Shown: positions 38,291 through 52,353, counted from the first letter of the stretch. The stretch is DNA of 64,000 nucleotides from Azadirachta indica (GCA_022749755.1 CM040444.1:5831009-5895008), one strand, 5' to 3'. A program made the numbers and translations. Notes: generated by a model from the letters alone, not told the origin.

Positions 38291-40620
38291 CAACACACCG
38301 TTATTTAACTCGTAAAAGCAAACAAATAATATTTTAATAATACCCTATTAAAATGACATGTACATACTATACTTTTAACCCATGTAATATTAATATAAAC
38401 ACCTCATTCATATTTAGTGTTCAATATCAACACTAGAAAACAAGTTTATTACCTTGTAGCTTCACACGACCTCTAATATGCTAATAGTAATGCAATTGTA
38501 AGTAAAAGGTTTGAATTATTTTTTATTTGGGATTCAGTTAATGGTTCGTTTAACGTTGATTTAACACACACATACTCCACTTTAGTATGGAATATTAGTG
38601 TTTTCTTTTGGCGTGATAAAAGGAAGAATTTAGAGGAACAATGAATGATTATGATTAAATCTAAAAAAAACTTGTAACAGCTAACAATTTTTTTTACGGG
38701 AAAATATCTATTACCTTCTCAAGATTTGGGCTAAATACTCAATTCTTTTTTAAAGTTTCAGAAACGCCTGTTATGCCCCTACCTCCATTTTTCTTTCAAC
38801 TTTTCCTTTACATAAATCAGCTTGAACCACCAAATCAAAGCGAACTAGAGCCAGCAAACTAACCTTTGAACTGCTAAACCAAACCATTCTTTTAAAATTT
38901 AAATATATATAATAATTTATACTTTTTAAGTTTAAAATAATTTAATATTAAAATTACTTATACATAATTTATATTATTAATTAATTGTTAAATAATAACA
39001 AATATATGCACAAATTAAATATATTTTTGAAATTTTAATTTTTTTTTTGAGAAATAAGTATATTTATAATGAAATTGATATTATAAAAATTTAAAAATTA
39101 AATAATAATTATTATATGTAAAAATTATATACATTTTTTAACATTTAAAATTAATTTTTTTAAAAAACAAATTGTTTATAATTAATTTTTTTATTATAAA
39201 TAACTCAAATTTAATAATTATATCCTATATAAATTCAATTATTAATTTATTTTAAACATGATTTATCGGTTAATTTAGGAATAATTTTAACTTAAAAATA
39301 AAATTTTAATTATAATTTTTAATTTAGAAAAAAAATTTTAATAATTTTTAATTATAATTTTAGAAATTTATAAAATTTTTTTTCTAAATTAAAATTATAA
39401 TTAAAAAAAAAAATATAATTATTAAAAATTATTATTTAGTCATAATAATTAAAAATTATAATTATTAGGAAATTATTAAAACTATTTATAACTAAAAAAA
39501 TTAATTTTAAAAGTTTCAAAAAATATATTTAACTTTTACATATAATTATTATTATTTATTTTTAAATTCTTAAAATATAAATTTGATTACAAATATAATT
39601 ATTTTTTAAATTTTTTGTAAAAATTTCAAAAAATATAGTTAATTTCTACATATAATTGTTATTATTTAATAATTAATTAATAATATAAATTATGTATATG
39701 TAATTTTAATATAAAATTATTTTAAACTAAAAGATATAAATTATTATACATATATATATTTGAATTTTAAAAGAATGGTTCGGTTTAGCAGCTCAAAGAT
39801 GCAATTTGCTAGTTTAAGTCCGGTTTGATTTGATAGTTCAGGTTAGTTTATATAAATGTAAAGTTGGAAGAAAAATGGAGGCAGGGGTAACAGATATTTC
39901 TGAAACCTTAAGGGGGAACTGAATAGTTAGCCTAAACCTTAGGGAGTAATAGGTATTTTTTGTTATTAACATGATGTGACATCTATTTTTTTCTTAACAG
40001 TCCCAAAAAATGCACACTTTCGCTACTTTCTAATTCTTTTTAACGCTTTTTACTAGTATGCATGTAGTATTTTATCTTTTTTTCTCTAACGGTAACAAAA
40101 AAACGTTGACAAAATGAATTTGTTTAATAATTAATTTTAAAGTGGAGTATATATGTTATTCATGCAATAAAGGGGGATCCAGATGTCAATTGCCTACTAA
40201 AAATATTACAAATAGACAATATTTTTTGCAGTTAAATATTTGACAATAAAAGGTAGCAGTAAGTTTTTTTTCTTTTCAAATTATTTGTGGCCGTTACCTG
40301 TTGGTTACAAATACTTTTTATAATCAATACATATCGATTGTAAAATTGACAACAAATGCTTTATGTAGTTGATTTTACTAGCCACGTATAAGAAAAAGAT
40401 TTTTGCATCAGGACATATTGTAGCAATGCAATTTGGTCCTAAGTAGTTGTAATTAGGTTGTATAAAAGGTTTTTGCAACCTTTTTTAATTGCCAAAGGGA
40501 CTTTGTCTTGTAGTAAATAAATATTCTCAAATCTGAATAAAAAAATTATGTTAAAACACAAAAACTCAATTGAACTGGATTGGAACCCATCGGTCTGATT
40601 TCGATTAGGTTTTCTTTTTG
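38290..40620 (-). repeat. Right arm of large inverted repeat
   Basis: Reverse complement of the left arm (31640-32820), interrupted by the foldback element at 38698-39961. The pairing continues outward past the CACTA-like TACTACAAGACAA terminus (about 40510) into 'tgaactggattggaacccat' (40570), which matches 31640-31670 reversed. No gene is supported; the 100-codon minus frame at 40439-40741 crosses the arm edge and looks accidental. Confidence 0.75.
38698..39961. mobile_element. Foldback (long-TIR) transposon, 1.26 kb, possibly MULE-derived
   Basis: The first and last roughly 290 bases are inverted repeats. Landmarks are GGGAAAATATCTATTACC at 38698 against the reversed 'ggtaatag'-type end at 39940-39961, 'cctccatttttctttcaact' at 38791 against 'gttggaagaaaaatggaggc' at 39864, and 'gaatggttcggtttagcagc' at 39772 against its complement at 38877. 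The centre is an extremely AT-rich palindrome. It lacks any open frame. The related left arm lacks it, showing it is an insertion. No clean target duplication was resolved. Confidence 0.8.
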
Positions 40621-40990
40621 TATTTGATTTGTTTTGGTCTGAAAAATAAAAAAAAAAAGGTTTTGAGTTCGACTTAATTCTGAAAAAATCTGAACCGGAT
40701 CTGATCGTAGCCCCTCTAATTGTAGTCTTCAAATTGGGCAACTTCTCTTGCTGTTAACGACTCCAAAGATCTTTTAGAAGATAGATTGCTCTATTTTGAA
40801 TCCAATGGTGTGGGAGGTGAGAGTTTACTCGCTGGAAAACTGAATTTTCGGAGAAGATCTGTCACTGACGACTGTAGCTTGAGATTGAAACTCCTGTTTA
40901 CTGTAGCAAAATGATCTATTCGATATGAAAAGATAATATATATAATTAATTTATACCGTAAGTTGAAATACGTACGGGCTCCCCTCAATC
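40621..40990. other. Sequence between inverted-repeat arm and P3 promoter
   Basis: No gene is supported. A T-rich stretch and the phrase 'aattgcctact' type sequence end near 40700. The bases 40740-40960 are not shared with other protease promoters, so the junction of P3 with foreign upstream sequence falls here. Confidence 0.4.
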
Positions 40991-40997
40991 TAGCTAG

Positions 40998-41005
40998 TAT
41001 AAATA
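40998..41005 (+). promoter_or_regulatory. TATA box of P3
   Basis: TATAAATA lies 67-74 bases before the P3 ATG, within the promoter block shared by all copies. Homology to the other promoters fades within about 100 bases further upstream, where P3 runs towards the inverted-repeat arm. P3 may therefore be controlled differently from its relatives. Confidence 0.75.
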
Positions 41006-41071
41006 GCTTATGATACCCATGCCTTGCTTCACATCAAAATCTTCAACTGTCTCAAAATTTAGTTAATAGCA

Positions 41072-42460
<1,389 letters not shown>

Positions 42461-42591
42461 AAGCTAGGAATATCCTAGCCTACCCTGCCCAACCCAACCC
42501 TACCCTTATCCCACCTACTTAAATAAGACGGACCCGAGTACTAAAAGCCAGCAAAATGTTTGTGTACTTTGTTTTCCACCAATAATGTATG

Positions 42592-42597
42592 AATAAA
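42592..42597 (+). other. Candidate polyadenylation signal of P3
   Basis: AATAAA lies about 130 bases after the stop codon, following the conserved UTR phrase 'cctacttaaataagacggac'. Its use is inferred from position only. Confidence 0.45.
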
Positions 42598-42818
42598 TAA
42601 TGTTAATAGCACGTGCGTATGCGCTTAATATATATTTGTGTATATGTATATATATACTGTTTATATCGCATGTGTTTAATTAATATTATGAATATACAAT
42701 TTCTCATGTTCATCAGATATCAAAACTATTTTAGATCATTCTCCTTCTAATGTTATTCGATAAACAATATCAATTATAATAACACAAGCATGCAATTAAT
42801 AAATTGTTATTAAAAAAA

Positions 42819-42819
<1 letters not shown>

Positions 42820-42849
<30 letters not shown>

Positions 42850-43130
42850 GTCGCTTATCAATTATAATGCAATTTACAGCCCACTCATTTGACAAATTAG
42901 CAAATAAATCAAATTAATAACATCAATATCATATTATAATTTTTTTTCTTGATATGATATTAACGTATATAAAAAAATAGTCTATATTTACATAATTGCT
43001 CAAAATCGTTAAAAAATTTATGAAAATAGATAATATATTTTTACATATAATAATAATAAAAAAAAATAACAATCATATTCTTAATGTAACTTATAAAAAA
43101 ATGTAATTTATGTGATATGTTATTATCCAC
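42820..43130 (-). repeat. R repeat in inverted orientation
   Basis: The R consensus appears reversed here ('cgcttatcaattataatgca', then 'caaattaataacatcaatat'), unlike the plus-oriented R copies elsewhere. It follows the 3' flank of P3, as R follows the minus-strand copies, so gene and repeat were inverted together. Confidence 0.75.
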
Positions 43131-44150
43131 GAGTAAAAGTTTATGACAATAATTAAAAACGGGTTTAAATTACTCAATGCAAAGTAGAAGTGGAACCCAC
43201 TATAGGAACTAGAAAAATTTGTCTCTAAATTTAAAATTTATAATATAAAATAAATTGTTATGTACAAAAAAGCAGACAAAGACAATGGCCTACAATAATA
43301 TATATATAATAATATTATTTTAATTTTTCTCTTATGATTTCATGCTTTCGAATTAAATATTAATTTATTAAATTTTATGTTGATATGCTAAATTAATTAA
43401 TTAATCAAATAACTAAAATGGAAAGTGAAATGTGCAAAAGAATATGGAGCATGCCTTTTTTCTTTGGATATCCGAATAGGTTGTTTTTTACAAGGTGGTG
43501 GAAAATCAAATATGAGAAAGTCTACTCTCTTTATCATTTGAAGAATCTACTCTAATTTTACTCGCTCTCTATTATCTATATATATCTGAATTTTGAACTA
43601 TTTAATAACCACTGAATGGGACAAATTAGTACCCTATTTTATAGTGCTTGCGAGTTTAAGAAAACCTCATTTAATTAAGATTAGAATTATATAATTCTAA
43701 TTACAATTTAATTTAAAATTTATGTTTTATTTAATGATAAACGTTTTATCATTTAAGATAAGATGTATTTTTTAACTCTCTATTTAATTATAACAATTAA
43801 TTAATTAATTAATTAATTATCTTAGATAATTAATTTAATTTTTTAAATAAATATAATAATGTTATTACATAAATAAATATTACTCCATTATAATTAGAAC
43901 AACTAGGTTAACCTATTATGGGCCCCTTATTAGGCCTAGCCTAAGTCCAATAATGTTGATATGATAAATTAATTAATTAATTAATCAAAGAAGTAAAATA
44001 AGGGAAATGTACAAAAGAAAGTAACAAGAGAAACAAACTTGCGCAGACATAGGGAGAAACAGAATTGGCACGAGTCAAGTCATGGACAGACGAGAGAAGG
44101 CTGGATAGTGCATGAAGACTGAAGATGAACTTAGTTTAGTATTTTTTTTC
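43130..44150 (-). repeat. Duplicated flank in inverted orientation
   Basis: Reverse complement of the blocks at 7330-7870 and 28030-28675. Examples are 'caaagtagaagtggaaccca' (43180) and 'gagaaacagaattggcacga' (44054). A segment at about 43480-43930, with (TAAT)n near 43795, is not in the other copies. No gene is seen. Confidence 0.65.
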
Positions 44151-45330
44151 TTTTTGAAATTTAATTTATGTTAGGTTTTTTACTTTAAAACGAAAAAAGA
44201 GGTCGGGTTGGAATCCCTATCTATAACCCGCTTTCAAAACAAGGATGGGATCTTATCCCTATCCCCAAAATTCTTAAATGTTATGCCCTACTCCCAACTT
44301 GAATGGGTAGGGCCCTTATAGGCCCCCATCCTCGTGAAAAAAATGGCCAACCCAACTTGGTTCCCACTATGAACAATCACTCTAGTATGGTTGTAAGGGC
44401 TAAGTTAGTCTACAACCATAAACTGCATCATCGCAGTTAGAGCTTCGTCACCTATGCCAGCCACTATAGAAAGTGACACCATCCCTAACAGCCGCACGTT
44501 TCTACTTGAAAACCATGTGAGTGGAGTATTAGCGTCCTTTAATGTTGTACCCTTGATGTCCAACTGATCAAGTGTATACTTAAGCGAAATATCTATTGAG
44601 CTTTTGGTGATGACTTGAGTTCTGAGACATGTTTTCCTGCTATGTTAATAGTAACTACCAATGCTTTATTATGAGGAGAGTTATGCTGTAAAGATTCTCA
44701 TCAGTAAACATTACCAACATGGTGTACGTCTTGGTCTTCTTTAACTCTATGCAACCAAGGCTTATTGTCATGCAATCCACTCAAGTGGGATCACCTCGAG
44801 CATAAGCCTTCCTCAACTAATTTGAGCTCCCTTCCAATATGGGTCCCCCTACAATAACATTAGCACGATTCATTACATGCCTTCTGTCCTTATATGGCAC
44901 CTACACTTTATTCTTCTAATTGCTCCCTTAACTCAAAACATTTCGAGGTGTTATGCCTCTAATCCTTATAGAAGTCGCAAAACTTCATCTTTTTCCTGTC
45001 GGATATATTGCTGGCCAGCAGCTTGGGTTTTGTCAACAACCTTCAATCTTGTATGGCCATAAAGATCTGTTACCTTGTAGCATTGAAGGTAGTGTAGGTT
45101 TGATGTTTAGATAGGAGCTTTCGCAAGTTCTTCAATCTGCATTACCGACTGTGCCATTCTAAAGGAGGGGAATGTTGTCTTGGTGGCACATTCCTTAGTA
45201 GTGTGGCAGGAGCCTATAGTTGTAACCTCAGAGTAGGTGGCTTATCACTGCAGTTATTCTTTTTCATCTTATCATCTTTACATCATTGGGTGAGTTTCTC
45301 ACTTTCTCTCCTCATCCAGCTTTTTTACCT
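44150..45330 (-). mobile_element. Degenerate Ty3/gypsy relic, copy 3, inverted
   Basis: Reverse complement of roughly 26700-28020 of copy 2. It includes the protease region ('gcttaagtatacacttgatc' equivalents near 44565-44590) and the gag zinc-knuckle region near 44930-45000. Frames are broken. The matching ends near 45330, where the inverted segment appears to stop. Confidence 0.65.
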
Positions 45331-45339
45331 ATTTGGCTA

Positions 45340-45680
45340 ACAGTTTCTCCATGCAACAAGAATTATGTAGCTAATCAAATTTGGCTAGATTTAGTCTTCA
45401 TTTGAATTAGTTTCCATTAACTGAGTTTTTTTTTTCGCATTTTACTCTCTTATTATGTAACAGTAATTTGTATTTTATTATATAACAATTAACCATTATT
45501 TTTTTAAATTTTAATTAGCGTTGATAACTTTATTTCAAAGACAAAAAAAAATATTTGTAAGTGATTAACATAATTATCGATGTGTAGAGTATACTAAAGG
45601 AATTTTTTATGGGATAGTGTAGGCAATTAAATGCATAGAAACATTGTGTACAGTGAAAATTAGTTATATATTTTTTGAGA
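45340..45680. other. Inversion breakpoint interval, no gene
   Basis: Lies between the end of the inverted gypsy relic and the first plus-oriented R sequence. T- and A-rich, without recognised features. If P3 and its flank were inverted, one breakpoint should lie here. Confidence 0.4.
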
Positions 45681-46042
45681 CATGTAAAATAAAAAAATTG
45701 TTTAGAGTACACTTTAGAGTGTTAATAGAGACAATATTTTTTTCAACGATGTGTTAATATCATGTGAAAAAAAAAAATTAAAACAATGAAGTTAGTAATT
45801 TGATTTGTTTGCTAATTTACTGGTAAATGGATGGGGTGCAAATTGCATTATACTTGATAAGCCACTAATTTGTTAGAATTATTATTAGTCCTCAATTAAG
45901 TGCTACCACTTTCTTTAAATATCAACTATTATTATCCGCTCATCCATTATTATTTTTGTGCGTACACATCTACACAAATTTTAAAAAATATAAATATGAA
46001 TTTATATGAAAAAGGGTATGATACAGTGATTTTGATAACTTA

Positions 46043-46073
<31 letters not shown>

Positions 46074-46373
46074 AACGGAAGGACTAACACCTTGATACGA
46101 AATATATATATCCTTACAATATTTTATAAGCTGTTGGATTTACATACCTCTAACAATTGATAATAAATTTAGTAAGTATGACCGTATTTGAACTTAATTT
46201 ACATGAATAACTATTTTTCAAAAAGTTTTGCTTTGCTGAACTAAGCAAAAAAGAAATTTTCAAACACAAATACCCTCAATAACTATTAACTAAGAAATTT
46301 AAATTTTTTCAAGTTTTGTGTTTGCAGGATTTGAAGCCAGGATTCTTGGTTTAAACCATACACGTTTACCACC

Positions 46374-46380
<7 letters not shown>
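45680..46380 (+). repeat. R repeat downstream of P4
   Basis: An R unit back in plus orientation, with a (TA)n tract at 46049-46073 and a second at 46374-46401. It includes the SINE-like segment near 46315-46372. No gene is supported. Confidence 0.7.
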
Positions 46381-46404
<24 letters not shown>

Positions 46405-46538
46405 TGTGCATTTTGATTGTGAGATAAATAAATATTAAGAGCATACGCACGTGCTAATAATAGTATTTAGTCTTATTTATTGATGAAAAACAAAGTAAGC
46501 ATTTTGCTAGCTAGGTCTTCAATGGATATTACTTGCCA

Positions 46539-47977
46539 TTAGTTCTTGATGGGGAATGAAGGAAACCTGTTGATAACACAGAGTGCTTCGGGTGATCTTG
46601 CGTTTTCTTCATCGTTATGTATCCACCGTCTCCCCAACTGGGTTCCCATGAGTTCTTCACTGTTATGTAATCTAATCCCACTTCTTTGTCTGTTCCATAC
46701 CCAATTGCTGTCACTACATGATCAACTTCTGTTCCACAATACCCACTGAATACACCCGCATGTAAATAACTAATTATTATTATTATTATTATCATCATCA
46801 ATTTATTGATTTATATATATAGAGTTAATAAGGTGGGTAGGGTGGCTAGGTTATTGTGTTAGTGAAATGAGTGCATATTGACTTACCCCATTATAATGTT
46901 GGAAATCCCTGCCAGAAGCCTCAACGTAGACGCTAACAGGCTGATTAGCCCCGGCCTTCGAGAGAATGCTTTCATCATTTGGTGGCACACTTTCGAAGTC
47001 GCTGATTGTTAATGCCTCTCCTACCTGCAGATCGAAGAAAATTTATTTATTTAATTATTTAACTAATAATTTTCTATATATATATATATATATATTAATT
47101 AATTAATCAATTGAATTAAAGTTATATACATATATATGTAAATACCGGATTCTTCTTGCAAGTGAATTGCTTCCCTTGATATGGGTAGTCCTCTCCTTTA
47201 TGGATTCCTCCACTAGAGATTGTATACTCAAATGCACGATCCGTATTACCTGGATTGCAGCCATTGTTATTAGTGTCGCGTGTTGCGCCGACAATGAAAT
47301 TAGATTTCCAGTGGTTTTCTGATCTATACCCTCCACTGCAGAAGCCGCTGAAAATGTCCAACAACTCTCTGTATGCATGCTTGCATATGTTATGTACGAT
47401 ATATGAATTAATCATCACGAAATGAAATAATTAATTAAAAAATTACTTACGACAGGGGCGTTGGTCCTTGACTTCAGTAACAGCTCCTTTCTTCCTCCAG
47501 TCAACGGCCACGGGCAAATCCTCACATTTTTATACCTAAATTCACCGTAAGAGTAGGTGTTTGATCTCTTATTATTAATTCTGGAGGAGAAGTCAGGTAT
47601 TTTGAATCCTAAATACTTGTTCTTGAACTCTTCATGGTTAAGGTCTGAAAACTTATTCAAACCAAGCCAATAGCTACTGACCCCCTTGTTCCTTTGGTCA
47701 ATGTGCTTCAAGTTGTCTACGAGTATTTCAGATCTATGCAATTTCTCGTCGATGGTTTAGTAATTTTTGCCATGTTTGGAACTCCATGATTCGAAAAGCT
47801 CAAGCAGATTTTCCATGGAAGTCAAGTGCTCCGGTGAATAACCCACGATTGAAAAATCATGAGCGGGACTGCTAGTAGTAGCGGAGCATATTATTAACAG
47901 AGATATCATTAGAGACAACAAAGAGAGAAGCAAGAATTTGGGATAATACGGTTTTTGAGAAAACAGAGCAGCGCCAT
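46539..47977 (-). pseudogene. P4: XCP-like cysteine protease pseudogene, many lesions
   Basis: The four-exon layout is kept: about 47977-47451, 47368-47146, 47024-46887 and about 46757-46539. Lesions seen against P1-P3 are a one-base deletion a few codons after the ATG, a TAA stop in the prodomain (KNY-stop, near 47758), and a one-base deletion near 47522 before the mature start. Exon 2 lacks 10 bases around the SEQQL codons. The exon-4 acceptor is damaged, and a frameshift after YITMKK removes the normal C-terminus. The catalytic Cys (SCWTF), His ([12 protein letters not shown]) and Asn ([13 protein letters not shown]) codons are still visible. Clearly non-functional. Confidence 0.9.
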
Positions 47978-48039
47978 TGCTATTAACTAAATTTTGAGAC
48001 AGTTGAAGATTCTGATGTTAAGATATGGCCATCCTCAGC

Positions 48040-48047
48040 TATTTATA
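48040..48047 (-). promoter_or_regulatory. TATA box of P4
   Basis: TATAAATA is retained 63-70 bases upstream of the ancestral ATG, although the coding part is dead. Confidence 0.6.
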
Positions 48048-48119
48048 CTAGCTAGATCGAGGATAGGATTTTCATATTTCAACTTACTGTATTAATTGAA
48101 AATTCTTCAAAATATGTCT

Positions 48120-48236
48120 AAAATGTGCTTTCAAAAAATCTAAACATGAAATTACATCTAAATATGAATTTATATGAAATAGAGTATAATTTAGTTATTT
48201 TGATAACTTACCATATATACACATACATACATAATA

Positions 48237-48271
<35 letters not shown>

Positions 48272-49930
48272 GAGGTGAGCATCCAGAATCTAAGATTGGT
48301 GGGTGGGGTGGGGTGGTGTGCGGGTGGCTGGGGGAAGTTTTTTAATTTGATCGGAGAATATATTAATAAATTTTTTTAGACTTTATTTTTTTTTAGTATT
48401 TTATTTTGATTGGAGGATGTTTTAATAAATTTTTATTAAGGATCAGCAACTTTGTAAGTTTTACACATATTTTTATAGTATTTTTTAGACCAGTGAATTT
48501 GCACATCTCCAATGATTTAGATTAAATCTTGTACGTGCAATTCTATTTGAACTCAATTTATGTGAATAGTTATGTTTCTAAAAATCTTACAAAACTTAGT
48601 AAAAATGTAATTTTCGAATAAAAATACCCTTCAATAACTATTAACAAAAAACTTTAAATTTTTTCAAGTTGTGTCTGCAGGATTTAAAGCTAAGATTCTT
48701 GGTTTAAAACCATACATCTTTACCACCAAACAATAACATGTACCATAAATCATAATTACCACTAATATTTATAATTCCTATAATGCCTCAAATATTTTTA
48801 TTTTATAATTCACATCAAGAATATATTTTTTATTTTTCTATTATTATTATATTTGAAAATACTTTTATTTTTATAAAAATTTGTAACAATTTTAATAGTT
48901 TTGAGACAAGTAATTAAAATAGAAAAATGTTTAGAGTATACTTTAGAGTCATAATAGAGACAATATCTTTTAAAATGACGTGTTAATATTATGTGAAAAT
49001 ACAAGCTACTAATTTATGGAACTACTAATAGTGCTTCATAAAGTGCTACTAACGACAACGACCACAACAACAATAATACATGAAGTGAATAATAACGATA
49101 AAGTTTAAAGAATGTCTTTGCATGTGTCCATACAAATTCCAAAATATCCAAATATAAATTTATATCTAAATATGAATTTGTATGAAATATGGTATAACAT
49201 AGTGATCTATATAGTTTTTAAATATATATATATATATATATTAGAGGAACAGTCAGCAACCCTGTATGATTAGATATATTCTTACACTATCTTGTGGATT
49301 GTTTGATTTGTATATCTCTAACGATTGAGATTAAATTTAGTACATGCAACCATATTTAGATTAAGTCTATGTGAATAGTCATGTTTATAAAAGTTTTACC
49401 AAATTAAACAAAAAAAATGATTTTTCAAACAGAAATACCCCTACAAATAAATTTTCAAGTTTTTTGTGTTTCCAGGATTTAAAGGTAAGATTTTTGGGTT
49501 AAAACCATACATCTTTACCACCAAAGAATAACATATAACATAAATCATAATTGTTATTAATATTTATATTTATTATGATCTTCAAATATTTTTATTTTAT
49601 AATGTGCATCAAGAATATATTTGTATTTTTTATTATTATTATTATTATTACTTTTATTATTACATTTTAAAAAATAATTTTTACTTTTAGAAATTTTTTT
49701 TAATGATTTTAATGATTTTGAAACAAATATGTAAAATAGAAAAATGTTTATGATATATTTTAAAGTGATAATAGAGACAATATTTTTTTAAATAATATGT
49801 TAATATTATGTGAAATGTAAGCCACTAATTTATGAAAACTATTAATAGTGCTCAACAAAGTGCTACTGACGACGACGACGACGACAATTACAATGCATGA
49901 AGCAAACAATAATGATGAAATTTAAAGAAA
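48120..49930 (+). repeat. R repeat array between P4 and P5
   Basis: About three R units in plus orientation, with (TA)n tracts at 48237-48261 and 49215-49241 and a CGA run at 49866-49886. They carry the SINE-like segment near 48665-48745 and 49465-49530. A GGGTG-rich patch lies at 48299-48332. No gene is supported. Confidence 0.75.
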
Positions 49931-50470
49931 GTCTTGGCAGTAGGTGCAAAATGTTAAAATATTAAAGTAAAGTGTGTTATGATACTAAATTGTTATGATG
50001 TTAAAATATTACAGTAAAATGTGTTATGATATTAAAATATTAAAGTAAAGTGCGTTTTGTTACTTGTTATTGCCAAGAATCTGTTCATAAAGTTAAAATG
50101 TTTGATGTAAAGTGAGGAAGCCAATTAACTACAGCGCTCCAATTTAGTGAATAGCTTGTTTGTTCGCGATATGTAGTTTAATAATGATAGCGAGGGTGTT
50201 AGAATTACTGCAATGTAGTAAATAGTTTGTTTCTTTGTTATAAGGGTATATTTTTCTTTTTATATCATTTTACACGTGCTATTTTTTTAAATATCAATTA
50301 ATATATTTAACTAAGCATACAATTGTTATTGTAACAATTTGCGTCACTTTTTTTTCTTAACAGTAACGAAAAAAGTAAGGATGTAAGTATTATTCATGTA
50401 ATAAAATGAGGTTCAGATGTCATTTGTATTATTTTTTATTAATGTAAATATTTATTTTATTAAATTAATT
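49930..50470 (+). repeat. Rearranged third copy of the inverted-repeat family
   Basis: The first part (49930-50230) is the reverse complement of 37780-37980, including minisatellite-type units. The stretch at 50345-50430 resembles 40085-40190 in the same orientation. The intervening part of the family is absent, so this looks like an internally deleted and rearranged relative. Confidence 0.55.
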
Positions 50471-50754
50471 TGAATATTAAATTAGAGGTGTCAAATATTT
50501 AACATAATATTTAAAATAGGATTTGAATAATAGTAAAAAATTAAAAGAATAAAAGTAAAGTATGAAGAACATCCTAAGCCATGTTAAATGGTCCACCATC
50601 CATTATCCCAATCTAATATATCAACAACTTTCTTATCTAGAGTTTTAATTCATGTGATATTGGTCAATGTCCACCGCACACAAATTTTCTGTCAAAGCAT
50701 TCAAAAAACCAAGCCAAATATCATTAGCAAATCCCTTATTCTTGAACCTAATAT

Positions 50755-51180
50755 ACGTTAGAGTGTTTATAGAGAAAATATATATTTTTTTAAATGACGT
50801 TTTAATATCATGTAAAAAAAATTATAATATTAATGTTATTAATTTGATTTGTTTGCTAATTTGCTGGCTAATGGGTTAATTGTAAATTGCATTATACTTG
50901 ATAAGCCACCCATATATGTATATGTATATATCATATATTTATATTTATTAATAACAATTTATTAATTACATGCTTGTGTTATTAAAATTAATGTGGTTTA
51001 TCGATTAACATTAAAAGGAGAATGATCTAAAATGCTTTTGATATCAGATAACAAATATTATTTTTTATTGATGGAAAACAAAGTATATAAACATTTAGCT
51101 AGCTTAGGCTTCAAACTTGAGTCTGTCTTATTTAAGCAGTTAGGATAAGGGTAGGGCAGGGTAGGGCAGGGCAGGGAAAC
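50755..51180 (-). other. R end and 3' flank of P5
   Basis: Matches the downstream regions of P1 (3230-3734) and P2. A partial R unit is followed by 'ggagaatgatctaaaatgct' and the UTR phrase 'gtcttatttaagcag' with a GGGCA/GGGTA-rich tract. No gene is present. Confidence 0.6.
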
Positions 51181-52281
51181 TAGCTAGAAAATGGACAGCA
51201 GATTAGAAACGGATATTCTCTCGATGGGGACTGAAGGAACCGTGTTGATAAGACGGAGTCCTTCAAGTGATTCTGTACTTCTCTTCATCTTTATGCATCC
51301 ACTTTCTCCCCAACTGGGTCCCACTTCTTTGTCACTTCCCCACCCAACTGCTGTCACTCCATGATTAAGAGCGGCTCCACTATACCCAGTGAATACAGCA
51401 CGTGCACCATATAATTAATTATTATTATTAATTTATTGATCTTCTACATGCATATATATATATATATATATATGTATATGTATTGATTCACGTACGTACC
51501 CCACTATAATGCTGGAAATCACTGCCAGAAGCTCAATGGCTAAACTAACAGGCTGGTTAGCGAGTGCCTGCAAGAGACTGTTTTCATCATTTGGTGGCAT
51601 ATATTGGAAGTCGTTGATTGTCACGACCTCTCCTGACTGCAGAATTTAATTAATTAATTAATTAATTAATGTTTTTTTTATATTATTTATTAATTGATCA
51701 ATTGAATGTTATATAATCAAATACCGGATTAATCTGGCAAAGGAGTTGCTCCTCTTGATATGCGTAGTCCTCTTCTAATCCTTTATGGACTTCTCCATTA
51801 TAGATTATATACTGAAACGCAAGATCCATAAAACCTCGTTTGCAGCCATGCTTGCTTGGGTCGCAGTCAACTGTTGCTCGGACAAAGAAATTAGATTTCA
51901 GTGGTTATCTGATTTAATACTCACGACTGCAGCAACCATTGAAAAATGCCCAACAACTACCTGCATGCAAGCATATACGAATCATCACATGTAAAATGAA
52001 TTAATTAATTAACAAATTACTTACTACATTGGCCTTCGTCGTTGGCCTCAGTAACAGCTCCTTTCTTCTTCCAATCAACCGCCCCTTTGATCTCCTATTA
52101 TTAATTCTGCAGAAGTCAAGTTGTCTACGAATATCTCAAATCTACGCAATTTCTCTTCGATGGTTTGGAGCTCCATGATTCGAAAAGCTCAAGCAGATTT
52201 TCTATGGAAGTCAAGCTCTCCGGCGAATGACCCACGACTGAGAAATCGTGAACTAGACTGCCAATAGTAGCAGCGCTATTG
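51180..52281 (-). pseudogene. P5: XCP-like cysteine protease pseudogene lacking catalytic Asn
   Basis: The most reduced recognisable copy. The start codon is ATA (52279-52277), and most of exon 1 is deleted: only HDFSVVGHSPESLTS and FESWSSK-type prodomain pieces and a scrap of the mature start remain. Exon 2 (about 51960-51727) has several small indels. Exon 3 (about 51640-51501) is partly open ([19 protein letters not shown]). Exon 4 (about 51395-51183) lacks about 30 bases that encode the DYIIVKNSW segment in its relatives, so the catalytic Asn is gone. A C-terminal extension related to that of P1 is visible in the bases after the PIK position. Confidence 0.85.
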
Positions 52282-52345
52282 CTATTAACTGAATTTCGAG
52301 ACAACAAAAGATTTTGATGTGAAGGGAGACATGGGTATCATAAGC

Positions 52346-52353
52346 TATTTATA
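52346..52353 (-). promoter_or_regulatory. TATA box of P5
   Basis: TATAAATA is conserved 67-74 bases before the former start codon, showing the P5 promoter block survives better than its coding part. Confidence 0.6.

Noticed and set aside
40439..40741. 100-codon minus-strand frame
   Set aside because: Spans the edge of the inverted-repeat arm, is low-complexity, and shows no family resemblance.
47122..47418. Second open frame over P4 exon 2 as an alternative product
   Set aside because: It is the same exon read in the frame after a 10-bp deletion; neither frame spans the whole exon correctly.
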